Notes: generated by a model from the letters alone, not told the origin. Numbered from the stretch's first letter, positions 21,481 through 33,904 are shown. The stretch: 64,000 bases of DNA from Capsaspora owczarzaki ATCC 30864 (GCF_000151315.2 NW_011887296.1:591095-655094); one strand, 5' to 3'. Made by a program: numbers and translations.

Positions 21481-24400
21481 TCAGGGCAAGAGCAAACTGT
21501 GAAGACTGCTGACGGCGGGTGTCACGGACTGGAGCTCCTTGAAGGCAAACATGCTCTGCTCGGTGAGGTGCGTCACAACAGGGGCGCGTGCCTCGAGGGG
21601 CAAGGCGGCCTCGGCCTGGTTGATGGCAGCAATGCAAAGCCGTCCATCTTCATCGTTGGTCAATTCGGACTTGCCAACAACCATCACCGTGCACTTCCGT
21701 CGTTGGGAAGACGGCACGAGATACTGCTTGACAAATGCCAAGACTTCGTGCGGGGTAATGGTTTGCAACTCGGCAGACTCACGCTCGAGGCGGTCGTACA
21801 GGTAGTCGCGGTCTGCCACCTCGTTCCAGTTGCGATCCACCTCTTCCGTCAGAGACATGACCTGCTGTAGCTTGTTGGAAATCAGAGCAGCCCGGTGGGA
21901 CTCAAAGTTCGCACACATTTCGGCATCGTGCTTGGCAGACGCAGGAGCGCCGTCGTTCTTGCCGCTGGCGGATGCGTCGGTGTCAGATGCATCGTCATCC
22001 TCCTCCTCGTCGTCGTTGTCGTCGTCGTCGTCATCGTCGTCGTCGTCGTCGCTCTCGGTGGGTTGTGCTTTCGCAGAATCGACCTTGCTGGAAGTAGACT
22101 TTGCCGCTTTTGCGCCGCTCGCGCGTCCTGCTCCGACTTTGACGTGGCTGCGCGTCGAGGCAGCCGACGTCCGGACAGCGGAGGCCAGTGGTTTGCGAGT
22201 AGTCGTTGCCGCGCCGCTTCGGGCGGGGCTGCCACGCTTGGTGGCAATGCGCTTCACACCCTTGCTGGCGGCGCGAGCTGGAGCGACGGACGTGATCACC
22301 GGGCGAGGATTGTACTTGGCGTCCCAGCCGCGCACCGCCCCTTCCAATTGCGGAAGATAAACCTCGCGGATGAACGTTTCAACGCGCGAGTCAATGTGCG
22401 CGACGGTAAACTTGCTCGACTGGGCTTGCACCTGAAACCCAAACCCTGTGATGCCGCCAGTGTACCTGCAGCAGCAGCTCACGTCGTAGCCGAGCTGCTC
22501 TTTTGTGCGCAGGACATCGAAACACGGCTCCTCCATCAGGCATTCGAGCAGGACGGAGACGGTGACTTCGCGGAAGGGCAAGCTCGCGCACTGGTAGTAG
22601 ACCTCCACCACCGAGTTGTCGTCATTCGGGTTTTGGCCACGCGTACGCAAATAAATAGAGCCCGGCGGGAGCACTGTTGTGCAGTCTTGAGGGAAGTCGC
22701 GAGGCGTCATTCGAGCAGGGATGGCTGGGATCGTGGCAGCTGCAGCTGCAGCTGCATGCGCCGTCTGCTCCAGATTGGCAGACGCTGGTGACTGGGAGCA
22801 GTCCATGCCGCTTGTCGTGCTGCTCGAGGGCGTCGCAGGGGAGACGGCTCGTACGGGATGCAGCGCCTCGCGATAGGAGGCCATCAGAGCTAGGGCCTGG
22901 TTGCAATTCATGTTGCCCTGGACAAGAACGTCGCAGAAAATGCGAGCCAAGCTGGCCGTAATATGATCACGCAGCTCGGTCAATGTCACGGCCGCCACAG
23001 TGTCGTCGTGCGTGGAGGACAATCCCGGTCGACCGAACGAAGCAACGTGTTCCGCCTCCACTTGCTCGTTGCGAGCATTGCGGGACATGAGCACCGTCTC
23101 GGCAGCACCGCCTTCAAGATGCAGCACACGTTCGGCAATGGTGAAGCGCCTCTGCTGCAAAAGGTCGAGTCGGAGCGTGCGAGCAAGCTTGTCCGGCTTG
23201 ATGGAGGCGTTCTGATACCTCCGGAGCATGCGGTTGCGTGCGAGCTCAAAGTCTTCGTCGCGAATGCTCATGCCGACATTGGCAATGCATTGGATCAGTC
23301 GCTCAAAGAGAACAGGCAGCTTGTGGCTGAAACCAGTGACCTTGAGGAAGAGTCCCTGACGGACGTGCTGCAACGAGAACGACACTTCTGCCACATCTGC
23401 AGCATAGCTAAATTGCTTGGTGATGGTGTCCAGCACAGTGACGTGCAAGTCGGTGAGCACGACTTGACGAGCAGTCTGGTTGAACCCGGGCCCAGTGATG
23501 TGCATGTAAACGGAGGCGCGGGGGAGGCCAAAGACCGTGTCGCGACGGTGCCACAGATTCCAAAGCGCCGTTTGCGAAATAAGCACGGGGTAAAGGGGAG
23601 GGCGCGGCTGGTCGACGGGCTGCGACTGTCCGTCAACATCCATGCTGGTGACGCAGCTCGGCTCGTTCTTGCTGGTCGAGCCAGCTGGACTGGACACAGC
23701 CGTGGGTGGCACGACAGTGGTTGTCGCTGCTTGAGCAGCCCGTGCAGTGGCCAAATGAGCGGCAGCTTGGGTCGATGGGAGCAGTCGCGACGGAAGATGT
23801 TGCATGTAGTCGGCAGCGCGGACCTGGACCTGGTTCTCATCGCCAGTGACGAGGTTGAAGTCTGTTGCAATGAATGCGTTGGCTGGCGGCAGGAAGAAGG
23901 ATGGATGTCGACCGCAGTTGGACCACTGCTCAATCCAAGCTTCAGGGAGCGGGCGGGTCGTGTAGGGCAGCTTAAACCACGGCTCAATGCTTTCAAATTG
24001 CGTGTCAACTCGAGTCTCGCCCTCCGCTGCCGGAGCTCCACCAGCGTGGCCACCGTGAAACAGCTGTGCAAAGTGCGCCGCACGATTGGACAGGATGAAG
24101 ATGCGAGCAGTTTGTGGTGCGAGCATGTCCAGGATGGAGTTGATGGCGGCAGGATCAAAGTCAAAGTAGAGGTCTGACCCGCACACCACGTCCTCCTCTG
24201 GAAAGTACTGCATGTTGCCAGAGAGCATCTCGACATAGTCGATCGGCTCGATGGGCTCGCCAAACCGGAAGGACATGGCGGCAATTGCTTGCTGCTCGGC
24301 AAACAGTCGCTGCAGAGGCCCTTCGTCACGCAACAGCTGCAGGTACTGGAAAATGAAGAGCAAAATCTCGGGAATGTGCTCGACGCCAGAGTCTGTGAGA

Positions 24401-26250
24401 ACCACCGTGCAATCAAACGTGTAAAAGGACGAGTTGGCTTCGTACCCAGTACCACCGTTGCCGGCATACAAGGCAGACGCCCAGCCAAGCTGCGTCAGCT
24501 GGGAATATATGCTACCAGGGCCTTCGTGGCCGACCAGCTCGGAAATGTAATAGAGCGGCTTGGCCCGGTAGGCGTGAGAAAGCGGTGGGAGCAGCCAGGT
24601 GAGGTTGAGCTCATGCAGCTGCTTGATGGGCTCGGCATAGGACACGGTGCAGAAGGTTTCCGGGGTGAATGCGTCCCAAGGACCGCCAAACGGCGGTGGG
24701 GAGCCGAGCAGCGACGCGTGGGCGTGCATCGGCGCGAGCACAGGCAGTCCCAGACCGGCAGCGTGAGCATCCTCTGCATTGCCGTTCTCAGGAAGCGGGA
24801 GCTGAAGAGCGGCGGCCAAGGGAGCGTAGGCCTCCATCGGCGATGGCGGAATGGCAGCAAAAATCTCTCGCACCCAGCCTTCCATCGTGTCAAGCGATGC
24901 CTGTCCGAGCAAGCACAGCCGCATCACGCCAGCATGGTAGTGCTTCTTGTGGAAGGCGACAAGCTGCTCGCGCACGTCAATGCCCTGGGAGACGGGCATC
25001 TCAAGGAGGCTTTTGGCGTTGCCCCAGCTAAACTGGCTGACGGGGTGACCCGAGCGACCGGCGCTGCACAAAAATTGGAGCTTTCGCGAGCTGTCGCTTG
25101 ATTCGGCCATGGCAAACTCAGTGTCGACGGCGTTGCGCTCACGCTCCATCGTGTCGGCCTTCATGAGCGGCTGCACGAAAAACTGGGCGAAAATGTCCAG
25201 CGCCGTGTGGAAGTGCTCGGGCCCGATATCAAACTGAAAGATGGTGTTTTCGCACTCGGTGCTGGCATTGTCCGAGCCGCCATTCTTGCGGATGAAGGCG
25301 TCAAAGGCGTTTTCGTCTGGAAACCGCTCCGAGCCCATAAACAGCATGTGTTCGAGAAAGTGCGCGAGACCTTGCACCTCTGGCGGATCGCTAAAGCTGC
25401 CAACGCCGACGCACATGGCAGCTGCGGACTGTGTTTTTGTTTTTTGTTTTTGTTTTTTGGGAGCAGAACGGACGAGTTGCCGCACAATCAAACCATGGAC
25501 AAAGGTCGAAAAGGTGAGAGCTTTTCTCGAAACGCATGCGTCAAACCATCCACCGCGCCTGACATTCATACCCGTCGCTTTGCTTCCTGTGCGTCTGTGT
25601 CTCCTGTTTTTCGTCGGCGATGGTGACCAGCTGACTCTTCGTCACTGTCTTCTTGGCGTTCCTCGGGTTCGTCTTGGTCCTCGTCCTCGTCCTCGCTGTC
25701 TTGATCGTCGTCGTCGTCGTCGTCGTCGTCACTGCTTGAGCCGCTTTGGCCTTCATCCGACTCTGTTTCAAACTCGTCATCATCATCGTCGCCATCGTCA
25801 TCGACTTGCATCATCGCTGTGCCCTGGGGATCAGAAGAGGAGGCCGTTGTTGCTGGCTTGGCGCGCTTGCCTGGATCTGCGGAGACCGCCGAGCTGCTTC
25901 CCGGCGCACCAGCACCACTGGCAGCATCAGCATTACCATTCGCAGCAGTAGGTGAAGCACCAGAGGCGGCAGGAGCTCCGTGCGGGTCGTGGATGAGCAG
26001 CGCCACGAGGCCGTTTGGAAGCCGAATCGTTCTGCAAGGCAAAGAGTTGATGGGAAGGGAGGCGGAGACGGGGGAGGAGGTGGCGGTGAGATTGAAGCTC
26101 AGACAACGCAAAGCTTAGAAGAGAGAGAGAGAGAGAAGGATGAGGGGGGGAAAGTGTTGCGTGTTACCTGTAATCGTATGGATCGCTGGCAGACTTGACC
26201 GTGCAAGCTGAGACGGACAATGGTCCACCTGGCAACCTCAGCATTTGCAT
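21481..26250 (-). CDS. NRDC: Nardilysin-type M16 metalloprotease with two acidic inserts
   Basis: Three exons: 26250-26168, 26031-25572 and 25428-21481 (1496 residues). Exon 1 gives 'VKSASDPYDYR', continued by exon 2 'TIRLPNGLVALLIHD', as in nardilysin and insulysin. A long acidic insert follows (Asp/Glu runs, about residues 80-165), as in nardilysin. Exon 3 starts with 'SAAAMCVGVGSFSDP' and 'LAHFLEHMLFMGS', the inverted zinc motif HxxEH (His204, Glu207, His208), with the third ligand likely Glu285 in 'NAVDTEFAMAES'. The catalytic half is therefore intact, and the inactive C-terminal half and 'YDVSCCCRY' region are present. Unusual is a second insert in the C-terminal domain: basic Ala/Ser/Lys-rich, then an Asp/Glu run (plus-strand 21985-22075). 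It is expected to cleave peptides N-terminal to Arg in dibasic sites. Confidence 0.92.
21985..22075 (-). repeat. GAC/GAT microsatellite coding a poly-Asp run in nardilysin
   Basis: On the plus strand this reads as GTC/ATC triplets; on the coding strand it gives about 20 nearly uninterrupted Asp/Glu residues within the second insert of the protease. Confidence 0.85.
25641..25800 (-). repeat. Acidic coding microsatellite in the first nardilysin insert
   Basis: GAC/GAT/GAG-rich triplet runs in exon 2 encode several Asp/Glu clusters separated by Ser and Gln. Acidic sequence at this place is a hallmark of nardilysin. Confidence 0.8.
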
Positions 26251-26867
26251 ATGCAGGACAGAATAAAAGAAATTGAATAATAAAAATGAATGAGCTTGTG
26301 GAAGGGAAGGGAAGGGAAGGGAAGGGAAGGGAATGGGGGGCAAAAAACATCAGAACCAGCGCACAACGGCTTGCTCAATCATGGTGAAAACAATCGAAGA
26401 GACTTGAATTTTAGGAGGGGGGAGGGGAGGGGAGGGGAAACATTGGTATATTACAAGAAAAATGGGATGATGCGCTACAATGATAGGCAACAAACAAAAT
26501 GGCGGGAAACAACAGTCTGAATGAACACGGAGGCAAGCTAGAGCTAGGTGTGCTAGCGCCCCCACAGTACGACAAGCGATAATAGACGGAGGTGGCAAAG
26601 AGTCCAACACGGGAGGCCACGCACATCCAAATCTCCAAGGCGCCTGCACCGAGGAAATTTGGGGAAGCATTGGCCCACAGCAGGGGAATCCACCACCACC
26701 ATAAAAAACAAAACAGGCGACGGCTGAAGGGAACAGGCAAAAAAATGACACAACCAGGATACGAATCACGGAAATCGCTAGAAGGCAGGCAGGCAGGCAG
26801 ACAGACAGGCAGGCAGAATACAGAAGAAACAGGAGTCGCCATTGAGCAAACTTTTGTGTGGGTCGCT
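26251..26867. other. Spacer with (GGGAA)n and (GGCA)n tracts
   Basis: Between the start of nardilysin and the stop of the bZIP gene (both minus). Simple repeats: GGGAA units about 26296-26335, G-rich purine stretch about 26413-26440, GGCA/GACA units about 26785-26815. No gene recognised; it should contain the nardilysin promoter and the bZIP 3' UTR. Confidence 0.6.
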
Positions 26868-27995
26868 TTACATCAGCACTGGCTGGTTGATCGAGGGCAC
26901 CAGCTTGGTCGATGTCGCAAGGAACTCGGCAAGCTGACGAGCAAGCCGAGCATTCTCCTCGGTGAGGAACTCGACCTTGGCCTCGAGGTTGCCAATGTAC
27001 TGCTTCTTGCGCTTGCGGCAGTCGCGGGCGGACTGGCGGTTCTTCTCGAGCTTGGCCACCTTGCTTTCGTCAGACGAGTCGTGCTCGGTGCTCGACAGGG
27101 TGGCAGCGTCACTTGCATCGGCATCGTGCTGCGACGCCGAGTCAGCGTCGGGACGCGCGTACGGGTGCGGGTGTCGTCGGCTCAAGGCTGCAGCGCTGGG
27201 TGCAGAGCCACTGGCACGGCGGACGCGACGCTTGCGCTTGGCAGCCTGAAAGTCGGAGCCATGCCAATCGTCGTCGTCATCGTCGCGGCGGCTGTCGGCG
27301 ACCGAGCTGTGCGAGTCGTCCGATTCGCACTTGACGCTCGAGGGCAGGAACACGCCGCCGAGCAGCGTGGGCATTGAGCCCTGGAGCTTTGAGTCAGTGG
27401 TGGCAGGATCCGCGAGGTGCGGGAGCAGGTAGTTGGAGGGGGCTCCAGCAGCGTTGGACAACTCAATCGCCGGAGTGAGCTTGTACTTGTGGTACGGCTG
27501 CTTCTTTGGCACAAAGTCGGCAGGGACTTCGGTAGCCTGAAGTTGCTGCGCCAGCGGCTCAATGGCATCCTCGAGGGTCAACGCAGCCTCCATCTGATAG
27601 GGATTCTGGACCATCGCAGGGAAGGGCAGTCCCACATCGTACCGACGCACCGAGGCGGCATGCACCTGCTGAGAAGGCTGCTGCTGTTGCTGCGGTAGCA
27701 GAAGCGATTGTTGCGACAGCTGGAGCTGTTGGTACTGCTGCAGCGGCTGGAAGAATTGCGGCGGGGACAGGTCGTACTTTTCGGGCAAGTGCGGCGGCGA
27801 GCTGGCGTCGACAGCGGACAGCTCGACGAAGGCTGGCGAGCGGGCATACTGGAGCGAGCCCAGGTTGGACGAGTCAGTCGTGATGGTCGGTGTGGTGGCA
27901 ATCAAGCTGGAAATCATGCTAATTTCCTTGAGCAGGTCTGGCGTTGAGATGGATGGAAAGTCAAAGGCGGCTTCGGCCATCATTTCTACCTTCAT
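26868..27995 (-). CDS. bZIP transcription factor (ATF/CREB-like basic region)
   Basis: Single exon of 375 residues. The C-terminal bZIP has basic region 'KNRQSARDCRKRKKQYIGNL', matching the Asn-x2-Ala/Ser-Ala-x2-Cys-Arg signature, followed by a short leucine zipper (NLEAKVEFLTEENARLARQL) ending about 15 residues before the stop. The N-terminal two thirds looks like an activation region: acidic/hydrophobic start (FDFPSISTPDLLKEI), Gln-rich centre coded by CAG runs (about 27670-27750), an Asp run and a basic KRKRRVRR patch. The basic region is between ATF/CREB and CREBL2 types; I would not assign an orthologue. Start chosen as the first ATG of the frame, with a second Met five residues on. Confidence 0.88.
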   Translation of the reverse strand: MKVEMMAEAAFDFPSISTPDLLKEISMISSLIATTPTITTDSSNLGSLQYARSPAFVELSAVDASSPPHLPEKYDLSPPQFFQPLQQYQQLQLSQQSLLLPQQQQQPSQQVHAASVRRYDVGLPFPAMVQNPYQMEAALTLEDAIEPLAQQLQATEVPADFVPKKQPYHKYKLTPAIELSNAAGAPSNYLLPHLADPATTDSKLQGSMPTLLGGVFLPSSVKCESDDSHSSVADSRRDDDDDDWHGSDFQAAKRKRRVRRASGSAPSAAALSRRHPHPYARPDADSASQHDADASDAATLSSTEHDSSDESKVAKLEKNRQSARDCRKRKKQYIGNLEAKVEFLTEENARLARQLAEFLATSTKLVPSINQPVLM

Positions 27996-30511
27996 TGTTG
28001 GATGAGTGTGGTGGTGGTGGTTTGAAGGAGTTGTGGGTTGTTGAAGAAGCGTCGCAAGGAATCAGGCAGAGTTGGTTTTGCTACTCGGAGTTGTTGGTCA
28101 CGAGAGTCGAGACAAAAAGCAAGTCGAGGCTTTGCGGGGAGAGGGGGGAAGAAAATGTAAAACCGGGTTTTGGCCTTATGGCGGCGTTCTTTGTGAGCTT
28201 GTCAAAGGCTTCGTTTAGGGTTGTGCTGTCAAACACGACTGCACAGACAGACAGACACAAGGAGAGAGACAGACGGAGGATGGTGTGAGTGACAAGCAAA
28301 AACAGGGCAACAGTTGTGACGGGGGGGCGATAAGAGGCGTACACAATCTTGGATTGAAATGAAAACTTTCAACAAAAAAAAAAAAAAGACTGGGCTGAGA
28401 AAACCCAAATCCAGCCAAACCACAAAACCACAAAATACCGCGAGCCAGAACCGAAAAAAAAAAAACGAGAAGGGCGCGACGGTGACGCGACAGCCGAACT
28501 CGAGTGGCCATTTCTGTTGTTTTTGGTTTTTCACTTTTTGTTTTGTAGAGAGGGAAAGAGTGTGGGCAGAAAGGGCACGGAAACGCGAATAAAACCGAAG
28601 CGCGCCACAGCCCTTTCTTTCTTTTTGTTCTTTCCCAATGTCTCCTTTTCTTTCCGCCCATTGTGATTTTTTTTTTCGTTTTTTCCCACGAGGCACAAAC
28701 ACTGTGTTGCGTGTGAAATGCTACGTTAGATCTATGCTTTTTTTCTGGTTCAGAAGGGTAACACAAAACAAAAACGGATTTGAAGCGTAGCATCGGAACT
28801 TTTTGCGTTTTCGATTGGTTTTTTTTTTTTTCTTTTTTGCCACTGCAACGCTGTCGAGCATTCCCATGAATTAGGGTACCGAGACCGCGAAGTCGACGAG
28901 AAAGTTGCAGATGAGCAGGGCGAAAAATTGGCATGAGATTCCACGGCTGCAAAACCCGCTCAGCCCATGTGAGGCGCGAGGGATTCGCACTCGTCAAAGA
29001 ACAAGCCCAGCGCGAGCCTGTGAAATTTTCGGCTGACTGAAACGGGTTTTTCCCGTGTTTTGTGCTTTGTTTCTGGTTTTTCTTTTACACTCAATGTCGC
29101 ACGCTTGATAACTTTGCTGCATAATAATACTGTCGTTGTTTGTTAAAACGTGAATGATGGAAGGACATTGTGGACGGAATTAAAACGTGCAACAAGAAAG
29201 ACAAAAAAAAAAGGCAAAGAAAAACGAAGGGAAAGAAAAAAGAAAGAACGCCGCGATCCTTTTTTGAACTTTTTTTCCCGATTTCTTCTCTCTTTTTTTT
29301 CCGTTCCGTGCAGCCAAGAGAGCGCCATATCAAATACACAAGGGCATTCTGAACCCGTCCACAAGACCATAGCATGCGAATGAATGTGTTCTGCCACTTC
29401 TCTCTCTTTCTCCTGCAAAATCGATGCAAATCGCTGAGAATCGCCTTTTCCGATTTCAAACCCGATGCTTGCTCTCACGAGCCTCCCTCCTCACCTCTGC
29501 CTCCACTGTGGGTTGTGTATAGTGTCATGCATTCAATGACTCGATCGTTGCTCAATGCAACCCTCACGATCGGCGGGAATGCGGGGGAAAACCAACAACT
29601 CACCAAAGCAAAAAATATAGACTGAACCTTCCCGCCCTCTTTCTTTTACTTTAACTTTTTTTCTTCTTCTTCTTCTTCTTTTTTCTCTCTTCTTCTTCCT
29701 AGCTTTGCCTTCTGGCACGCCATCCACGAATGCGCAAGCGCTGTGGGGCATAGAACGTGCAGTCGCAAAATCACAAGACCCGAAGCAGCATTTTTCATGC
29801 CGCGGCACGCGCCTCATCGGGGACAGCACCCGATTGACACTGCGATCGGTCCCGAAGATCAAGATCGATAGTGTATGATTTTTTTTTTGTTCGGGTTCAA
29901 AAACCAATTATTTTTGTGTCACTTTTTGTATGGCTTCCGAATTTAAAAACCCCATTACAGTTACGAAAAAGAATGTCCCCGAAACCTGAAAAATCAATGC
30001 GGTCATGGAATTTAAAACGCCCGCGCGGTTTTTTTTTTTTTTTTGTTTGTTTTTTTGTTTGTTTGTTTGTTGCCAACCCTCCAAGCAGGTTGGTCATCGT
30101 GCTCTTCACCCCTTTTCACCTTCAAGGAGGCGGGTTGAGCGCATCCCTACACCGAACTCTGCCAGCCATGAAGCGCGGAAAGCAATGGCAAAACGCGCAA
30201 CATCGCCCTACCCTCTCTCCTATTCACCCACACGTCATGTCATAGTTGCGATACGTCCAAAGGTGTGGATGCTATACTCTACCAAAAAAAATCCAACCAG
30301 AAAGAAATTAAAAGACTGCATTCATTGACAATTAATTGGAAAACCGACAGAATGAACTAGAAAAAAAAAAAAAAAGAGCGAAACATTCCGATCCAAATTC
30401 CACAGGCAGATGGGTCTGAGCAATTCATTTCAGAACGCAAAATGCAAGCGTAGCAGTGTTCAAAACGCACACAGAAAGAACGCGCATGAAAGAAGAAGAA
30501 CGCGAGTATTT
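27996..30511. other. 2.5 kb without a recognisable gene, upstream of the bZIP gene
   Basis: Longest spacer in the window. It shows many A and T runs (28372-28387, 28453-28464, 28820-28831, 29656-29690 as TTC repeats, 30030-30072, 30361-30375), ACAG repeats near 28241-28262 and no frame with a domain. Open frames of up to 260 codons are Lys- or Phe-rich readings of these runs. It probably contains the bZIP promoter and a long, possibly spliced, 5' UTR. A non-coding RNA cannot be excluded. Confidence 0.5.
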
Positions 30512-33311
30512 TCATAGCTGCATCGCCTGTGCAGCATCCGATTGGGCGGGCGGGGGTGCCAATTCCACACCCGCTGTCGCCGCATCGCCGGCTCCGATGC
30601 CGTCCTGCTCGATCGGGGCCGCAGCCGGCTCTTGTGGGAGGTCCGCGACTGCAGCAGAGTCATCCATCGCGACAGGGGGCGCTGGCACCGACACATCTTT
30701 CATCCCGATTGCAGGAACAGCAGGCGTGGCGCCAGATGCAAGCGGCTGCGGCGGGCAGTACGGAAGCAGTGCCGAGCCGAAATAGTTGTGGACCACAGCA
30801 TAGTACTTCTCCACGTCGGGTGCAAGCTCGGTCAGCGGGTCGAAGAGACCCGAGGGAGTGGAGGAGACGCCGCGATGCTTGAGGAGGTTTCCCACGGCAG
30901 ACTGTTTGTTGCATGTCCCGAAGCCGCCACCAAGCAAATTCAATGTGAGTCAAACGCATCCATAGAGAGCGACAAGGAACGACAAAGCGCACGTCGTGGA
31001 ACACATAGACACAGAGACACCACAAAAAGAAATGGGGTGCCGAAAATCAAAAAAAAAAAAAAAAAAAGTACGTGAGAGAGGCGAATTTGGCAAGTCTAGC
31101 AGTCATCACATTTCTGCACGCGATCGGCATGCTATCAGTGAGACCAATCAATGATTCATTTTTTTTACGCCCTTCGTTCTCAACCTCCACCGAGACGTTA
31201 ATAATCCTGTGAGGGTTTCCGAGGAATAAAATGACGCACCAGGTCTGGGCAAAACAAAGAAAAGGCCAGCGAGTTGCTGTGTGTCCGCAAAGTGATTGGC
31301 GTCACTGAATGAACAGCCACAGCGTATTCACATGAAGGGTTTGAAAAAAAAAAGGGAAGAAAGGAAGGGAGGGAACAAAAAACAAGAGGGGGAGGGGATC
31401 GAATGGAATCTCTCTGAAAATATCCAACACTCACCAGCAACGCGCCGTGAACGCGCTCGGCTTCTTCACGAACAGTCAAGACGTTTTCAGGAATGCTTGG
31501 ATCACGCTTGAGGGCGAGCAACGCAACGTAGCTCGCAAAGTTGGGCAGAATGAGAGCGCTGATCGTTTCCGCGCCAAGGTGCTCCAGGCCGACAACGGCG
31601 CCAAAATGCGAGGTGAGCGGCTTGTGGGGATCCAAAAACACCTTGAGGAGCGTTTTGGCTGTGCGCGGCTGCAGCTGGTTGTGCGATGACGAGTACCTTC
31701 GGCAGATAATCGAGACAACTTGCGCCGCCAGCACGCGCAACGCCCAGTGGTTTTCGGTATGGCGCTGGCATAAACGCTTGCCAAGCACGCATGTGAGTAC
31801 TGCTGGCATGAGTTGGTGAATCTGGAAATTGAGCACCGACCAGCAACAGGGTGAGTTTCATCGTAATTGATGGCTGGCATCCGAGTTCTCGGGCATTGGA
31901 TTTACTCACATATGGCTCTAAATGGAGCTCTGGGTTGGACACAAGAGCCTTAGTCATCAACATGATGTTCATTAGCATGGGAAGGTTGTTCAGATTTTGC
32001 AGGATCTAAGTTCGGAATCCAAAAGGAGCCTGGAATGAGTGCATTGGACGATCGCAAACACAAGACACGAGCCCCCAGTTCCCGCCCCATGTCGTACCTT
32101 GTCGGCAATAAATTGAGACAGATAAGGAACAAGCTGGTGGAGACCTGGATCAGCAGCCAGCGAAATGAGCGCTGCTTGACGCGCGTTGTCGTTGACACCT
32201 GTGATGGCATCGACCAGGCGCTCGTAATAAATCTGCAACTCCTTGGACAATGTGTGCTCGACGAGGTGCTTGATCTCGTGAAGGCTTCGCACGGCCGGGA
32301 ATGTGCCGGCAACGAGCGGGGTCGTGCTCGACGGAGGCGCAACACCCGACCCGGCGCCAACAGCCGCGGTCGTCGGTTTTCCTTGGGCGTTGACAACTGT
32401 CAGGTTCTTGTCTGTACGGTTGAGCATTGGCCTATTTTCGCCAAACACTGTGTGTCACGGCCAAAAGAAAAAGGGCAGAACCAAAGGTTTGGTATTAGAG
32501 TTTTCTTGCTGAACTGTCGCACCAGAACTTCTGGACACCAACGCTTTCACTATGGTGCACAACCGGATTGTGCACAAGGCGTCGGCGTGTCCAGAGCTTT
32601 GACGAATGGCCAAAAAAACAAACGCAAGAGCAAACCAAAAAAAAAAAAAAAAAAAAAAAAAAAGACACGTACTGGGCGGGTTCTGGGGAATGGCAGGTTG
32701 AACACCTTCGATTGCCAGCCAATGCGCTGCATAGCTGACAGGTGGTGCGACCTTTGGGAGAGGGGCAGCCACCAGTGCCGCGAGATCAACCTCTTCGTCC
32801 TCAAACTGCCCAGAGTTGGGAGCGTTTTTCCGCTTGACGAGCGGCGGGGCGGACGCACCATACCCATAAAGCGGCTTGGCGTTCCATCAAAAAGCAGTCA
32901 CAGGCGACAATCATCATCATGGCCAGACCGTGAGCGATGAATCAATCGCAGCAGCGACACTGCAACAATACGAGGCGATTTGCGCTGGAGAGTTGTCTCA
33001 CCTCCATGTCCATGGCGCGCAACGCCGAGTTAACATCATCCGTGGTCAGTACGTGTCGTCTTGAGTGGTACATGAACTTGAGTGACTCCTGTGGACGGGT
33101 TGGTGTGCAACGAACGTGAGCATTGGCAATACAAAAACGCGAGATCTCCGGTGCCCTGCTCTCTTCTCATCCGCCTCCTCGCCGTCGATCCACCAACCTC
33201 AACAAGCATGCGCAGGCGGAACTCAGTGTCCTTGACAAGCTCCTCGGCGCAGGCATCGGGCAGCTCTGGCACCACTGCTTTGATGGCCTCGCGCACAAGT
33301 GCGGAAGACAT
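30512..33311 (-). CDS. TAF6: TFIID/SAGA subunit TAF6
   Basis: Seven exons: 33311-33198, 33088-33002, 32874-32673, 32447-32098, 32005-31910, 31821-31435 and 30901-30512; 541 residues (human about 677, longer in its tail). It is a core TFIID subunit that pairs with TAF9. Exons 1-2 form the histone fold ('REAIKAVVPELPDACAEELV', 'ESLKFMYHSRRHVLTTDDVN'). Exon 3 has 'PLYGYG' and 'HWLAIEGVQPAIPQNPP', almost identical to human. Exons 4-6 form the TAF6 HEAT domain ('AADPGLHQLVPYLSQFIADK', 'NHWALRVLAAQVVSIIC', 'GLEHLGAETISALILP'). Exon 7 is a Pro/Ala-rich acidic tail. Exon 1 uses a GTTGGT donor. Intron 6 (533 bases) contains an A run. The exon 3 acceptor (GCCAAG) is slightly unusual. Confidence 0.94.
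32638..32663. repeat. Poly-A run in TAF6 intron 3 (poly-T on the sense strand)
   Basis: A 26-base A run on the plus strand. It lies at the donor end of the intron (donor at 32672), not at the acceptor, so it is not the polypyrimidine tract. Confidence 0.9.
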
Positions 33312-33904
33312 TGCAACGAGACGAAGACTGGCTTTGCTGGATTTGGATTGAGATGGGGCGGCTTCATCTCGGCTGAATCGGTTGTTTGGGCAGCTATCGA
33401 GCTGGCGTTTGGATTTTTGGATTGCGCGTGCGATAATCTATTCAATGGTACTAAAGCGAGCTCTCAAATGGCAGTTTTGAGGTTGCGGGTCCAGCTTTGT
33501 GCCGTCTTGCAAAAAGGGGTTTGAAGCGCATCCCAGCTCAAGCATCCGATGGCGAAATTCGAGATAGCAACACAAACTCGACACCATTGAATTGAAACTA
33601 ACTAGCATGTGATACTCAGCAAGTACCGAGCGCATAGCCATTGTGCAAGTGCCTCTATCACACACGCGAAAGCCGACGAGAAGTCGATTTGGCTGTTCTG
33701 AGCTACCCGCCTCGACACCACCCTCCCCGACTGGACAAAATAAGAGTAAACTAATTTGTACACGCTTTTGCAATGACAGAAACGCTGTGGTGGACTTCCA
33801 TTGGCATTGTGTGCTTGTCCCAATAGACGCATTTGGAATGACTCAGTCTCACATTGCACTTCTCCTCCTTTCGCGCTGTCCCGAACCTCGCCAGAGCACT
33901 CGAC
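33312..33904. promoter_or_regulatory. Probable bidirectional promoter, TAF6 / PSME3IP1
   Basis: 593 bases between the start codons of two divergently transcribed genes. No gene, TATA box or repeat is evident. A shared promoter is inferred only from the head-to-head layout. Confidence 0.45.

Noticed and set aside
22963-24177. 404-codon plus-strand frame
   Set aside because: Lies wholly antisense to the catalytic region of nardilysin, which is clearly the coding strand.
28215-28997. 260-codon minus-strand frame upstream of the bZIP gene
   Set aside because: Low complexity, crosses several A/T runs, no domain; more likely 5' UTR or promoter.
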